A stretch of 54,372 bases of DNA from an uncultured Spirochaetaceae bacterium (GCA_944392965.1 CALXYM010000014.1:1-54372), one strand, 5' to 3'. Positions 25,556 through 34,283 are shown, counted from the stretch's first letter. Numbers and translations: made by a program. The notes: generated from the letters alone by a model not told the origin.

Positions 25556-26471
25556 TGTATCCCTCCTCTGCGATGCTTAATGCCGCGATATCCCCGATAT
25601 TCTCCCCATTTTGTGCAGGAAAAACGGGACAGATGTTCCGCTTCAGTGTTTCCTTCTCTATTACCTTCTCCATCTCCGGCCTGAGAAGTTTTTCCGCCCT
25701 TACAAAGAGGCTTCCGAGTATTATTGCATCAGGATTTATCATGTCCATTATGATGGAGAGTGAGGATCCAAGATGCTTTGCACACTCCTTGATGATCTCC
25801 AATGCAGCCACATCTTCCTTATAAGCATTCTCTATAACGGTCTTGGCAGTGGTCTGGCCTCTTTTAAACCATGGTATTTCAATTCCTTTCTGCAGATAGG
25901 ATGATGCTATGATATCTGTCAGATGGGATATGCCGCTGCCACTTGCCCAACCTTCAACAGAACCGATTTTCCCGTATCCGGATGGGCCATGCTCTGTTAG
26001 CCTGACATGACCGATTTCTCCAGCTCCGTCATTTCTGCCTCTCCAGAGCTTTCCGTTGATGATTAGTCCTGCTCCCATTCCCGTGCCGAAGGTACAGAAT
26101 ACAATATTCTCATACTCCTTTCCCTTTCCATATCTGTACTCTGCAAGGGCTCCTGCATCCGCATCATTCAAAAGGAAGGACGGACGATTCAACCTTTCCG
26201 TCAATATCTTTACAATTGGAACATTATCCCAGGAGGGAAGGTTAGGAGGTGAGAGGATAAGACCCCTTCTGCTATTTAGGGGGCCTCCTGCGGAGATCCC
26301 TATCGCCTTTGCCTCCATGCAAAATGGTGATGCGGCGTCAATTATCTTTTCCACGGCATCTTCCCATGATGGGGAGGTTTCTGTCAAAAATACTTTTTTC
26401 TCTAGAACCTCTCCATGCTCTCCCTTTGAGACGGCTATCTTCGTACCGCCGATATCTACACCGATGAACAT
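25542..26471 (-). CDS. ROK family sugar kinase without the Cys zinc motif
   Basis: 309 residues. The phosphate-binding DIGGTK lies at the N-terminus, FGTGMGAGLIING in the middle, and GEIGHVRLTE leads into the zinc region. That region normally has CxCGxxGC. Here it reads GYGKIGS, so the zinc cysteines are missing, as in a minority of ROK proteins. No N-terminal HTH, so it is a kinase rather than a repressor. It is first in a leftward pair with the SIS isomerase. A strong terminator for the convergent upstream gene lies just outside. Confidence 0.88.
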   Translation of the reverse strand: MFIGVDIGGTKIAVSKGEHGEVLEKKVFLTETSPSWEDAVEKIIDAASPFCMEAKAIGISAGGPLNSRRGLILSPPNLPSWDNVPIVKILTERLNRPSFLLNDADAGALAEYRYGKGKEYENIVFCTFGTGMGAGLIINGKLWRGRNDGAGEIGHVRLTEHGPSGYGKIGSVEGWASGSGISHLTDIIASSYLQKGIEIPWFKRGQTTAKTVIENAYKEDVAALEIIKECAKHLGSSLSIIMDMINPDAIILGSLFVRAEKLLRPEMEKVIEKETLKRNICPVFPAQNGENIGDIAALSIAEEGYNGNL

Positions 26472-26487
26472 GAGCCCATTATATCAT

Positions 26488-26522
26488 GAAAAAAGCGGTA
26501 CATAGGAGTACTACATACCGCT
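26488..26522 (-). terminator. Intrinsic terminator after the KDPG aldolase-VOC gene
   Basis: Reading leftward, stem AGCGGTA / TACCGCT (26522-26516 with 26500-26494) with a further partial inner stem, then a six-base U tract. It ends the leftward aldolase transcript before the ROK gene. Confidence 0.85.
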
Positions 26523-26542
26523 CATTGCATTTTGAATACCTG

Positions 26543-27505
26543 TTATTTTACAACGTGGAATGCAAAGCCGCCGATTTCCTCATTGAAATATGCGACCTTC
26601 ATGGCACCCTTTGCATCATACTTTACAGTGCTCTCATTTACTGTGAATCCCCTCTGCTTGAGGAAGTATACGGTCCTATCCACGTCATAGCACTTGAATG
26701 CGAGATGTCCGTTCTTTCCAAGATACATGCTCTTCATGATCTCGATGTCCTTGCCCATGAAGATCGAGGAATTTCCAGGAAGTGTCTCATAGCCGAGTTT
26801 TGCGAAATCCTCAGCTACTTTGAATGCATCCTTTTCGCTTGGCATGTTGATTCCGACATGTACTAGCTGTAAGCCCTGGAGCTTGATGACTGCTTCCCTG
26901 CAGAGCCTTGTGATCTCATCCCACTGCTCATTCGCGATTAAGTCAGCCTTCACCATCCAGCTTCCACCGATTGCGAGTACGTTCTGTGCTTTCGCATAAT
27001 CAGGGAGGTTGTTGATATTGATTCCCCCTGTTGTCATGAACTTCACCTGGCTGAAAGGACCTGAGAGGTCTTTGAGCATCGCAACTCCACCAGATGCTTC
27101 TGCTGGGAAGAATTTCAGGACATTGAGACCATAGCTCAAGCCTTTTTCAATCTCGCTTGGTGTCGTGACTCCCGGAGTTACCGGTACATCATGTTCAAGA
27201 CACCATTCCACTGTTGCAGGATTCAGACCTGCGCTTACGATGAACTTTGCACCTGCATTTACAGCCTTTTCTGCAAGTTTTGGATTGATGACGGTTCCTG
27301 CTCCTACGAGCATTTCCGGATATGCCTCCGTCATCCTCTTTATAGCCTCTTCCGCTGCGTCGGTTCTAAATGTGACCTCTGCGCAAGGAAGCCCTCCGTC
27401 TATCATGGCCTTTGCGAGCCTTTCTGCTTTTGACGCATCGTCGATTTTCACTACTGGAACAAGTCCGATGTCATGGAATGTCTTAAAAAGTTCTTCCTTT
27501 GTCAT
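26543..27505 (-). CDS. eda: KDPG/KHG aldolase fused to a VOC (glyoxalase-like) domain
   Basis: 320 residues. Residues 1-210 are a complete KDPG aldolase cleaving 2-keto-3-deoxy-6-phosphogluconate to pyruvate and glyceraldehyde-3-phosphate: E43 in CAEVTFRTDA, GAGTV, and the Schiff-base K131 in VLKFFPAEASGG. Residues 215-320 form a VOC/glyoxalase-like domain (HVGINMPSEKDAF, GHLAFKCYDVDRTVYFLKQRG, FNEEIGGFAFHV), absent from standard Eda proteins. AAGGAGAAAG precedes the ATG. It is divergent from the KDG kinase; operators lie between them. Together they finish uronate/KDG breakdown. The VOC role is unknown. Confidence 0.95.
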   Translation of the reverse strand: MTKEELFKTFHDIGLVPVVKIDDASKAERLAKAMIDGGLPCAEVTFRTDAAEEAIKRMTEAYPEMLVGAGTVINPKLAEKAVNAGAKFIVSAGLNPATVEWCLEHDVPVTPGVTTPSEIEKGLSYGLNVLKFFPAEASGGVAMLKDLSGPFSQVKFMTTGGININNLPDYAKAQNVLAIGGSWMVKADLIANEQWDEITRLCREAVIKLQGLQLVHVGINMPSEKDAFKVAEDFAKLGYETLPGNSSIFMGKDIEIMKSMYLGKNGHLAFKCYDVDRTVYFLKQRGFTVNESTVKYDAKGAMKVAYFNEEIGGFAFHVVK

Positions 27506-27542
27506 TTCTTTCTCCTTGTTTTTACCGGATGGTATTTCCGCA

Positions 27543-27562
27543 TGGTATAAGCAAGTATACCA
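27543..27562 (-). promoter_or_regulatory. Inverted repeat overlapping the eda promoter
   Basis: TGGTATA (27543-27549), 6 nt, TATACCA (27556-27562): a perfect 7-bp inverted repeat. On the minus strand it contains a -10-like TATACT with TTCCAA 17 bases upstream, so it is probably an operator that covers the aldolase promoter. The half-sites resemble those of UxuR/ExuR-type boxes but are spaced further apart. Confidence 0.55.
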
Positions 27563-27600
27563 CGGCTTTTTTCAGATTGGAATAGTAAAAATTCAGAAAA

Positions 27601-27651
27601 TGAAACATTGTTCCAAAAATTCTTGACTAATGATTCCTATGACCTTAGAAT
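27601..27651 (+). promoter_or_regulatory. kdgK promoter with a KdgR-like box upstream
   Basis: TTGACT (27623-27628), exact 17-base spacer and TAGAAT (27646-27651). Directly upstream, TGAAACATTGTTCCA (27601-27615) is a near-perfect palindrome close to the KdgR box of enterobacteria. An activator or repressor that responds to KDG is inferred; no KdgR gene is in the window. Confidence 0.6.
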
Positions 27652-27683
27652 GGTTTATGATTCAAATAGGAGGAAATATTTCC

Positions 27684-28718
27684 ATGGCTAATAAGTACGT
27701 TACATTTGGTGAGATTATGCTTCGTCTGAGAAGCAATGAGAGAGAGCGCCTTTTCCAGAAACCAGAACTTGAGGCTACGTTCGGAGGCGGAGAGGCGAAC
27801 GTTGCAGTATCCCTTTCCATTTTCGGAGAGAAGGCGGAGTTCGTTTCAGCTCTTCCTGATAACGCAGTAGGTGAAGCTGCTGAGAGAGAATTGATGAAAT
27901 ATGGTGTTGAGACGGATCATATTAATAAGGTGAAGGGTTCAAGACTCGGAATCTATTTCCTTGAGACAGGTGCGAACCAGAGACCAAGTCTGGTCGTATA
28001 CGATAGGGCAGAGTCCGCTATTGCAACGGCAAAGCCTGAGGATTTCAACTTTGATGAGATCATGAAGGATGCCACATGGTTCCACACGACGGGAATCACA
28101 CCGGCTATCAGCCAGGGTGCAGCTGATTCAGCACTTGCCGCTATGAAGGCAGCAAAGAAGGCGGGAGCTACGGTCTCAATCGATCTTAACTACCGCAAGA
28201 AGCTCTGGAACTATGGAAAGAAGGCACCAGAGGTGATGAGAGAGCTTGCAAAGTATGCGGATGTCATCATCGCAAATGAAGAGGATATCCAGATGTGTCT
28301 TGGTATTGAAGCGGACAGCGATGTTACTAAGGGTGAGCTCAATACGAAGGTTTATGAGGATCTCTGCGCAGAAGTAAAGAAGCAGTTCCCGAACGTTAAG
28401 TATGTCGCAGTAACTCTCCGTGAGAGTAAGAGCGCTGACCACAACGGCTGGTCTGCAGCCCTTTCTGGAACAAAGGGATTCTATCTTTCCAAGCATTATG
28501 AGATTCATAACATCGTTGACAGAGTCGGTGGTGGAGACAGCTTCGCAGCTGGTATCATCTATGGACTCAGCCATTATGATGACGAGGAGTATGCAATCAA
28601 TTTCGCTGTTGCATCATCCTGCCTCAAGCACTCAATCAGCGGAGATTTCAACCTTACAAGAAAGAGTGAGGTTGAGGCTCTTGCAAAGGGAGATGGAAGC
28701 GGAAGAGTTCAGCGCTAA
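27684..28718 (+). CDS. kdgK: 2-keto-3-deoxygluconate kinase (PfkB family)
   Basis: About 344 residues of the PfkB/ribokinase fold. ATG 27684 follows AGGAGGAAATATTTCC; the earlier frame has no support. FGGGEANVAVSL lies in the sugar-binding N-terminal part, and DRVGGGDSFAAGIIYG carries the catalytic Asp and anion hole. Family and proximity to the KDPG aldolase point to KDG phosphorylation. It is slightly longer than the typical 310 residues. It converges on the GntR/LacI-type regulator. Confidence 0.9.
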   Translation: MANKYVTFGEIMLRLRSNERERLFQKPELEATFGGGEANVAVSLSIFGEKAEFVSALPDNAVGEAAERELMKYGVETDHINKVKGSRLGIYFLETGANQRPSLVVYDRAESAIATAKPEDFNFDEIMKDATWFHTTGITPAISQGAADSALAAMKAAKKAGATVSIDLNYRKKLWNYGKKAPEVMRELAKYADVIIANEEDIQMCLGIEADSDVTKGELNTKVYEDLCAEVKKQFPNVKYVAVTLRESKSADHNGWSAALSGTKGFYLSKHYEIHNIVDRVGGGDSFAAGIIYGLSHYDDEEYAINFAVASSCLKHSISGDFNLTRKSEVEALAKGDGSGRVQR

Positions 28719-28740
28719 GCATATGAACTTGAAAACTGTA

Positions 28741-28773
28741 GAGGGGCGGGGCTTTTGGCCTGCGTCCCTTTTT
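28741..28773 (+). terminator. Probable terminator after kdgK
   Basis: GC-rich imperfect hairpin (about aggggcggggc / ggcctgcgtccct) followed by TTTTTAAA. It lies in the 53-nt gap between convergent kdgK and the GntR-type gene. Confidence 0.6.
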
Positions 28774-29767
28774 AAATCTTAATCTGTAATGGTTCTGGAT
28801 AATTCCCGTTCTGCCATTTATATACGAGATAATAACAGAGTTTTTGCCCTAAAACTTTAAAAGATGGAGCTACAGCTTTTATCGGAGGAAGATAATTTGC
28901 CCGGAAGTATTCCGTGTCCGTGTCGTATATGAGGATGTGTTTTGGTTTCAACATCTGTCTCATGCAAAGGGAGTCGATTACATAAGCGGAAGAATAATCT
29001 CCGATGAAAAGGCCGGTATCATCTGTGCAGTTTCTAAGGATTTCCGCAGTTTCCGTGATTCCTGATATCGAGGAAATCTCGATGTAGGTCGCTTTCATGC
29101 CCGCTTCTCTCACTGCATCTTCAAAACCGAGGAATCTTTTGTTCTGTTTTTTATAATAGCCGAATACATAAAATTCCGTACATCCGCTTTCAAGTAGTTC
29201 TTTTCCTGCTTCGTATGAGTGTTTATAGTTATATGTCTGTACGGCAGGAAGGGTAGGCAGGTTATCTAAGATTATGTCAGAAACGATATCCACGCCTTCC
29301 CTCATTGCATGGTAGAAGGGGAGTTCTGAATTTGGAAATGACAGCATTACCAGGCCATCCGCTTTCAGGGATGTGAGGTACTTTCCGAATTCAAGAGAAC
29401 TTGTGTTTTTAAATGTGTTCAATCTGAATTCTGTCTGGATGCCAAAATTAGATGCGTAATCTGTAACGCCATCGAAGAAGGAAGAGAAGAAGTGACCGTC
29501 CTGCATGTTGGATATCACGTAGATCTTTTTCCCGTTCAGTTTTTTTATATTATAGTTTTTGGATGTCACGATTATCCCGGAGTTCGGCTTGCTTGTCACA
29601 AGGCCGCTTTCTTTCAATTCCTTCACGCCTTTCTGTGCGGTCTGCAGGGAAACGGAAAAGTTCTTGCTTATTTCCCTGACGCTCAGATACTTTTCCCCGC
29701 TTGAGTAATTCGTAACTATATCTCTATACAGGGCTCTGATGAAATCATTATAAACTTTCTTAGGCAT
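28772..29767 (-). CDS. GntR-HTH / LacI-type effector regulator (AraR-like)
   Basis: 331 residues. Residues 1-70 are a GntR winged helix (YLSVREISKNFSVSLQTAQKGVKELKESGLV). Residues 75-331 are a periplasmic-binding-protein-like sugar-sensing domain (KIYVISNMQDGHFFSSFFDGV, LKADGLVMLSF, CTEFYVFGYY). This AraR-like architecture fits regulation of the adjacent divergent sugar transporter-GH172 operon. An almost palindromic site lies just before its ATG. The inducer is unknown. Confidence 0.9.
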   Translation of the reverse strand: MPKKVYNDFIRALYRDIVTNYSSGEKYLSVREISKNFSVSLQTAQKGVKELKESGLVTSKPNSGIIVTSKNYNIKKLNGKKIYVISNMQDGHFFSSFFDGVTDYASNFGIQTEFRLNTFKNTSSLEFGKYLTSLKADGLVMLSFPNSELPFYHAMREGVDIVSDIILDNLPTLPAVQTYNYKHSYEAGKELLESGCTEFYVFGYYKKQNKRFLGFEDAVREAGMKATYIEISSISGITETAEILRNCTDDTGLFIGDYSSAYVIDSLCMRQMLKPKHILIYDTDTEYFRANYLPPIKAVAPSFKVLGQKLCYYLVYKWQNGNYPEPLQIKI

Positions 29768-29773
29768 ATATAA

Positions 29774-29797
29774 TTATTATGATACGTATGCTTATAA
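29774..29797. promoter_or_regulatory. Candidate operator of the GntR/LacI-type regulator
   Basis: A 24-bp imperfect palindrome centred between 29785 and 29786 (9 of 12 positions pair), with core ATACGTAT and outer TTAT/ATAA. It lies 7 bases upstream of the regulator gene and in the divergent intergenic region. AraR sites are also centred on an ACGT core. Confidence 0.5.
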
Positions 29798-29939
29798 GTC
29801 AATCTTATTCTATCGAAAACGGATATATATTATGAATACTGTAATGAAATAGCAAAATTCTTATCTTTTTACCATAATATTTTCCTTTACAGTTCAAAAA
29901 TTTCATTCTTATACTGAAATTATCCTAAAGGAGGAACAT

Positions 29940-31250
29940 ATGAAGAAACTTTTCGTGATATGTTTAATGATTCTTTCTGTTTCTTTCGCTTTTGCAGGGG
30001 GTGCATCAGAGGAAAATGAACAGATTACGCTTGTATGGTATCAATGGTTTGATGCTGAGACACATGAGAATGAGCTTACTCCTATAATTGAAGCTTTTGA
30101 AGAGACTCATCCTAATGTCCATATTGAACTTGCGGCATTCTCTTCCGAAGCCTATTGGGATCGTCTTGCTCTTGATATCGCAAGTGGTGTGGAAGGAGAC
30201 ATAATAACCTTGGACACCGGAGCTGGTCTTGAAGGGTATTATTCCCAGAGGGAAGGTGGAGCGTTCATTCCTATTGATGATTATATAAAAGGATACGTCC
30301 TTGAGGATGGAACAAGCCTGGAAGAGGATATTTACCTGATTGACTCCGTCAAGAAGGACGGACACATCGTCGCTCTTCCCTATATCATGTTCACAGCTCC
30401 TATGACAGCTTATAACAAGGCATATCTTGAAGAGGCAGGAATAGATCCTTCTGCTCTTTCCACATGGGAAGGTTATCTGGAAGCGGCAAAGGCATTGACC
30501 CGTGATACAAATGGAGATGGAACCATAGACGTTTACGGATGGGGACATCCTACATATGTTGAAACCCTTTCAAGATGGTGGCATATGCATTGGCTCTGGA
30601 CAGCAGGTGGAGGAATTTTCCCGAATGAGGAAGGCCCATATACTGCGGACAGGCTGATATTCAACAGTGAGGAGAATATCCGTGCCGTTACATTCCTTAA
30701 GGAAATGCTTGATGCGACAGCGCCTACAGGCCTTAGGACGGTAAGTGACATTCATGCGATGTTTGCCAATGGTTCAATCGCAACCTGTCAGGCTGCAATC
30801 TGGACACTTGCGAATTTCCAGGCAATGATGGGTCCTGATTATGCTGATGAGGTTGGTTTCGTTCCTTTCCCTGCAGACGGGGATAATCAGCCTGTTCTTG
30901 TAAGCTGGGGAAATCCGGTTGCAATCTCCTCTAACTGTGAGCATCCTGATGAGGCTTTTGAATTCATCGCATTCCTCCATTCTGAGTTTGCACAGAAACT
31001 CGCAATGAGAAGGGCTGCTCCTACGAATAAGAACGTATATGACGATTATGCTGTGTCAAATCCGAATGAGGCTGCCTTTGTTCAGAACTGCCAGCAGTTT
31101 GAGATGAGGATCGTTCCAGATATCGTACAGTGGAATGAGATAGATCATATTGTCCAGCAGTCAATATCCGATGCCTTACTTGGTACACGTACGGTTGAAG
31201 ATGCGTTGAACTGGGGACAGGCTGAGATGGAAAGGGTTCTTTCCAGATAA
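29940..31250 (+). CDS. Carbohydrate ABC transporter substrate-binding protein (family 1)
   Basis: 436 residues of the MalE/UgpB type. The signal peptide (KKLFVICLMILSVSFAFA) ends in AGGASEE without a lipobox Cys. The body has DIITLDTGAG-like hinge segments and a C-terminal EFIAFLHSEFAQK. Strong AAAGGAGG before the ATG. It is first in the operon SBP-permease-permease-GH172. A strong hairpin just after it probably makes it the most abundant product. Ligand: probably an oligosaccharide handled by GH172. Confidence 0.94.
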   Translation: MKKLFVICLMILSVSFAFAGGASEENEQITLVWYQWFDAETHENELTPIIEAFEETHPNVHIELAAFSSEAYWDRLALDIASGVEGDIITLDTGAGLEGYYSQREGGAFIPIDDYIKGYVLEDGTSLEEDIYLIDSVKKDGHIVALPYIMFTAPMTAYNKAYLEEAGIDPSALSTWEGYLEAAKALTRDTNGDGTIDVYGWGHPTYVETLSRWWHMHWLWTAGGGIFPNEEGPYTADRLIFNSEENIRAVTFLKEMLDATAPTGLRTVSDIHAMFANGSIATCQAAIWTLANFQAMMGPDYADEVGFVPFPADGDNQPVLVSWGNPVAISSNCEHPDEAFEFIAFLHSEFAQKLAMRRAAPTNKNVYDDYAVSNPNEAAFVQNCQQFEMRIVPDIVQWNEIDHIVQQSISDALLGTRTVEDALNWGQAEMERVLSR

Positions 31251-31271
31251 GATAGTTTTCATTTATGAAAT

Positions 31272-31296
31272 GGTGCCAAAGGTAGACCTTGGCACC
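31272..31296 (+). other. Intercistronic stem-loop after the binding-protein gene
   Basis: GGTGCCAA-A-GG / CC-TTGGCACC with a 4-base loop and one bulged A. There is no U tract, so it is more likely a processing or 3'-stabilising element that raises binding-protein mRNA than a full terminator. Confidence 0.7.
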
Positions 31297-31314
31297 GATA
31301 TAAAAGGAGGAAAC

Positions 31315-32211
31315 ATGGCAAAAACGATTTCCCCAAAATTCAGAGAACGCATAATAATTGCAGAATTTGCATTGCCTGCGATTATTATCTTGACAGTTCT
31401 TGTTTTCTTCCCAATAGTCAAGACGGTGATTATGTCATTTCAGGAGTGGCAACTGACTTCCCCGTCTGCCGATCATCCCTTTGTAGGACTGGATAACTAT
31501 CGCGATGTCGTCACCTTGTCCCATTTCTCTCAGATGGTATCCACTACACTCATATATACTTTTTTCAGTGTCGCAGGAAAGATGGTTGTCGGACTTCTTG
31601 TAGCCCTTCTTTTTAACAGGCCTTTTAAGGGAAGGGCAATAGCCAGAGGACTCATGCTCATTCCTTGGGCTATGCCAACAGTTGTTGCTTGTAATGTTTT
31701 CCTGATTTCACTTGATCCCAATTATGGAATTCTTACGGCTTTCATAGAAAAAATATTTAATATTGCCGGTCTTGACGTGTTCTCATCGACGACAAGCAGT
31801 CTTGTTGCCGTAATACTTATAGGAATATGGAAAAACTTCCCATTCATTTCTTTGATGCTTCTTGCTGCTTTAAGTGGAATACCCCAGGATTATTATGATG
31901 CGGCAAGCATAGACGGAGCAAATGCATTTACGAAGTTTAAAAGCGTCACATGGCCACAGATAAAACCGATTTGGAATACTCTTCTCGTCTTACAGTTCCT
32001 CTGGACTGTCAAGGAGTTTGAACTCATCTATCTTATTACACGTGGCGGCCCGAACAACGCAACTAACGTAATGGGTATAGATATATATCTTAATGCATTC
32101 AGATATTACCACGTAGGAACGGCAAGCGCTGAGGGTGTGATCCTTTTACTGATCTGTGTTGTTTTCTCTCTTGTATATTTCCGTGGATTGAACAAGGAGG
32201 AGTCGTTATGA
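31315..32211 (+). CDS. Sugar ABC permease (MalF/UgpA type)
   Basis: About 298 residues, six transmembrane helices. The coupling loop is AASIDGANAFTKFKSVTWPQIKP (EAA-type). ATG 31315 is chosen because AAAAGGAGGAAAC lies directly before it and the earlier frame would run through the stem-loop. It overlaps the next permease by 4 nt. The operon has no ATPase, so a shared MsmK-like ATPase elsewhere is expected. Confidence 0.93.
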   Translation: MAKTISPKFRERIIIAEFALPAIIILTVLVFFPIVKTVIMSFQEWQLTSPSADHPFVGLDNYRDVVTLSHFSQMVSTTLIYTFFSVAGKMVVGLLVALLFNRPFKGRAIARGLMLIPWAMPTVVACNVFLISLDPNYGILTAFIEKIFNIAGLDVFSSTTSSLVAVILIGIWKNFPFISLMLLAALSGIPQDYYDAASIDGANAFTKFKSVTWPQIKPIWNTLLVLQFLWTVKEFELIYLITRGGPNNATNVMGIDIYLNAFRYYHVGTASAEGVILLLICVVFSLVYFRGLNKEESL

Positions 32212-33053
32212 CGATAAAAAGAAGAATAAATAAAATCGTATTTTATATCGCTGTTTTATTTGTCTGTGTGATTGTCGCAACTCCTTTTGTGATCATGATC
32301 TCCTATTCGTTGCGCTCCACGCAGGAGATATTCTCCCTCTCTCAGAGCCTGATACCATCCGATGTCACGTTGGAGGCTTATCGAAATGCTCTTTTTGATT
32401 ACTCTTATAGCGGTGTGGGCTTTGGAACATGGTCTGTAAACAGTCTATGGGTATGTGGAATTGCGACATTTCTCGCTATTTTCTTCTCTGCAATGCTTGG
32501 TTATGCGATATCAAGATTCAAATTCACGGGAAGAAAATCCCTTTTGTTCATGATAGCTCTCACTCAGACAATACCCTGGATAATAATTCTGATCCCATAT
32601 TATATGACGATATCCCGTTTTGGAATGACAAATAATCTGTGGATCCTGATGATAACCTATATGGCGGTATTCATGCCGACAAGTGCTTGGCTTTTCGTTG
32701 GATTTTTCAACAAGATTGGTATAGAGGTGGAGGAAGCGGCTAAGATAGACGGCTGTTCTCATTGGGGAGTGTTCTTCCGTATCATAATTCCTCTTTCCAT
32801 ATCTTCGATATCCGCGATTGCCCTTGTGGCCTTTGTGACAGGGTGGGGAGATTATCTTTTCTCTTCAACATTCATAAGGCGGGCTGCTCTCTGGACTCTT
32901 CCTTTGGGTCTTACGAGTTTCAGAGGTGAATTCTTTATTCAATGGGCTGAGATTATGGCGATGAGCGCGATCGTTACCATTCCGATTGTCGCATTATTCA
33001 TATTCTTACAGAGATATCTGGTTGACATGATGAGTGGAAGTGTCAAACAGTGA
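32208..33053 (+). CDS. Sugar ABC permease (MalG/UgpE type)
   Basis: 281 residues, six transmembrane helices. The EAA coupling loop reads EAAKIDGCSHWGVFFRIIIPLS, close to consensus. It pairs with the permease just upstream (4-nt overlap). GH172 follows after 15 nt. Confidence 0.94.
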   Translation: MTIKRRINKIVFYIAVLFVCVIVATPFVIMISYSLRSTQEIFSLSQSLIPSDVTLEAYRNALFDYSYSGVGFGTWSVNSLWVCGIATFLAIFFSAMLGYAISRFKFTGRKSLLFMIALTQTIPWIIILIPYYMTISRFGMTNNLWILMITYMAVFMPTSAWLFVGFFNKIGIEVEEAAKIDGCSHWGVFFRIIIPLSISSISAIALVAFVTGWGDYLFSSTFIRRAALWTLPLGLTSFRGEFFIQWAEIMAMSAIVTIPIVALFIFLQRYLVDMMSGSVKQ

Positions 33054-33068
33054 GAAGGAGGAGTTGCT

Positions 33069-34166
33069 ATGTTGTTCAAGAATCTTTCAAATATTGCAGA
33101 AATAGAGAGACGGGATTCCAGATCCATAACGGCTGAAAACCCCACAGGGGAAAGGGGCAAAGGAGGAATGGCTTCCGGAGAGTTGGGGCCTGGTAGAAAA
33201 GGGAAAGCCTTCCTGGATCTTGAACCGGGATTAGAGACTGTGATTGCTGATATCCACGGTATGGGGGTGATAAACCATATCTGGATCACCGTGCAGGACA
33301 GCTCTCCCAAGGGGGAGTTCGTTCTTCGTGATCTTGTATTGCGCATGTATTGGGACGATTCTCCAATTCCCTCCGTCGAAACTCCTCTTGGAGATTTTTT
33401 CTGTTGCGGTTTTTCCGCGAAGTGCCAGGTCAATTCCCTCCCAATAGTGGTTGCCCCTTATGGAGGATTCAATTCCTTCTTCCCGATGCCGTTTAAAAAG
33501 AGGGCGAGAATCACTATTGAAAATCAGCATGGTGGATTGATTCATGCTTTTTTCTATACGGTCAATTATGCTTTACTTGATTCTCTTCCGGAGAATATCG
33601 GATATTTCCATGCCCAGTGGAGAAGGACGAAATATTCATCTCTCAAAGAAGATCATGTGATTCTTGATGGGATCAATGGAGAGGGACAGTATGTCGGAAC
33701 ATATCTCGCATGGAGTGCTCTGGAGAGGTACTGGTGGGGAGAAGGCGAGGTGAAGATGTTCATCGATGATGATGAGGAATTCCCCACGATTTGCGGAACG
33801 GGTGTTGAGGATTATGTCGGAGGAGCCTGGGGATTCTTTGAAAAAGATGAATACGGTAAGGCATCCAGAAATGAAACCACGTATTGCACACCGTATATGG
33901 GTTATCCATATAACTGTCATCACAGTGGAACGGTGTCAATTTATGGATATGATGCGGTTCCGATGCATGGGCTCTATCGCTGGCATATCGTGGATCCTGT
34001 TTATTTCAAGAATAGGATAAAGGTGACCATCCAGCAGATAGGACATAATGGCGATCATCTTTTCGAACGAGCTGATGATGTTGCTTCTGTGGCTTACTGG
34101 TATCAAAAGAATATAAACCAGAACCTTCCAAAGCTGTTAGACAGGGAACAGAGGCTTCCTAGATGA
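33069..34166 (+). CDS. GH172 (DUF2961) glycoside hydrolase
   Basis: 365 residues of DUF2961, now GH172, whose characterised members include bifidobacterial alpha-D-fructofuranosidase/difructose-anhydride synthase and mycobacterial arabinanases. Family segments: RISTxxS-like RRDSRSITAENPTG near the N-terminus, SVETPLGDFFCCGF, and the acidic motif CGTGVEDYVGGAWGF with a conserved Glu expected in the active site. No signal peptide, so it should act in the cytoplasm on imported oligosaccharide. AAGGAGGAG precedes the ATG. It is last in the operon. Confidence 0.9.
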   Translation: MLFKNLSNIAEIERRDSRSITAENPTGERGKGGMASGELGPGRKGKAFLDLEPGLETVIADIHGMGVINHIWITVQDSSPKGEFVLRDLVLRMYWDDSPIPSVETPLGDFFCCGFSAKCQVNSLPIVVAPYGGFNSFFPMPFKKRARITIENQHGGLIHAFFYTVNYALLDSLPENIGYFHAQWRRTKYSSLKEDHVILDGINGEGQYVGTYLAWSALERYWWGEGEVKMFIDDDEEFPTICGTGVEDYVGGAWGFFEKDEYGKASRNETTYCTPYMGYPYNCHHSGTVSIYGYDAVPMHGLYRWHIVDPVYFKNRIKVTIQQIGHNGDHLFERADDVASVAYWYQKNINQNLPKLLDREQRLPR

Positions 34167-34283
34167 TGAATAATTGATCCCCTATATCAAAAGGGGATCG
34201 TGAACAGGAATCCTTTTCGTTGAAGCAATGATTGATCTCAGTGAAGGTTATTTCTTTCTGAGATGAGAAAAGTTTTGTTTACT

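Noticed and set aside
34176-34199. Inverted repeat gatcccc/ggggatc as a terminator
   Set aside because: No U tract follows; the hairpin at 34284-34322 is the better terminator.
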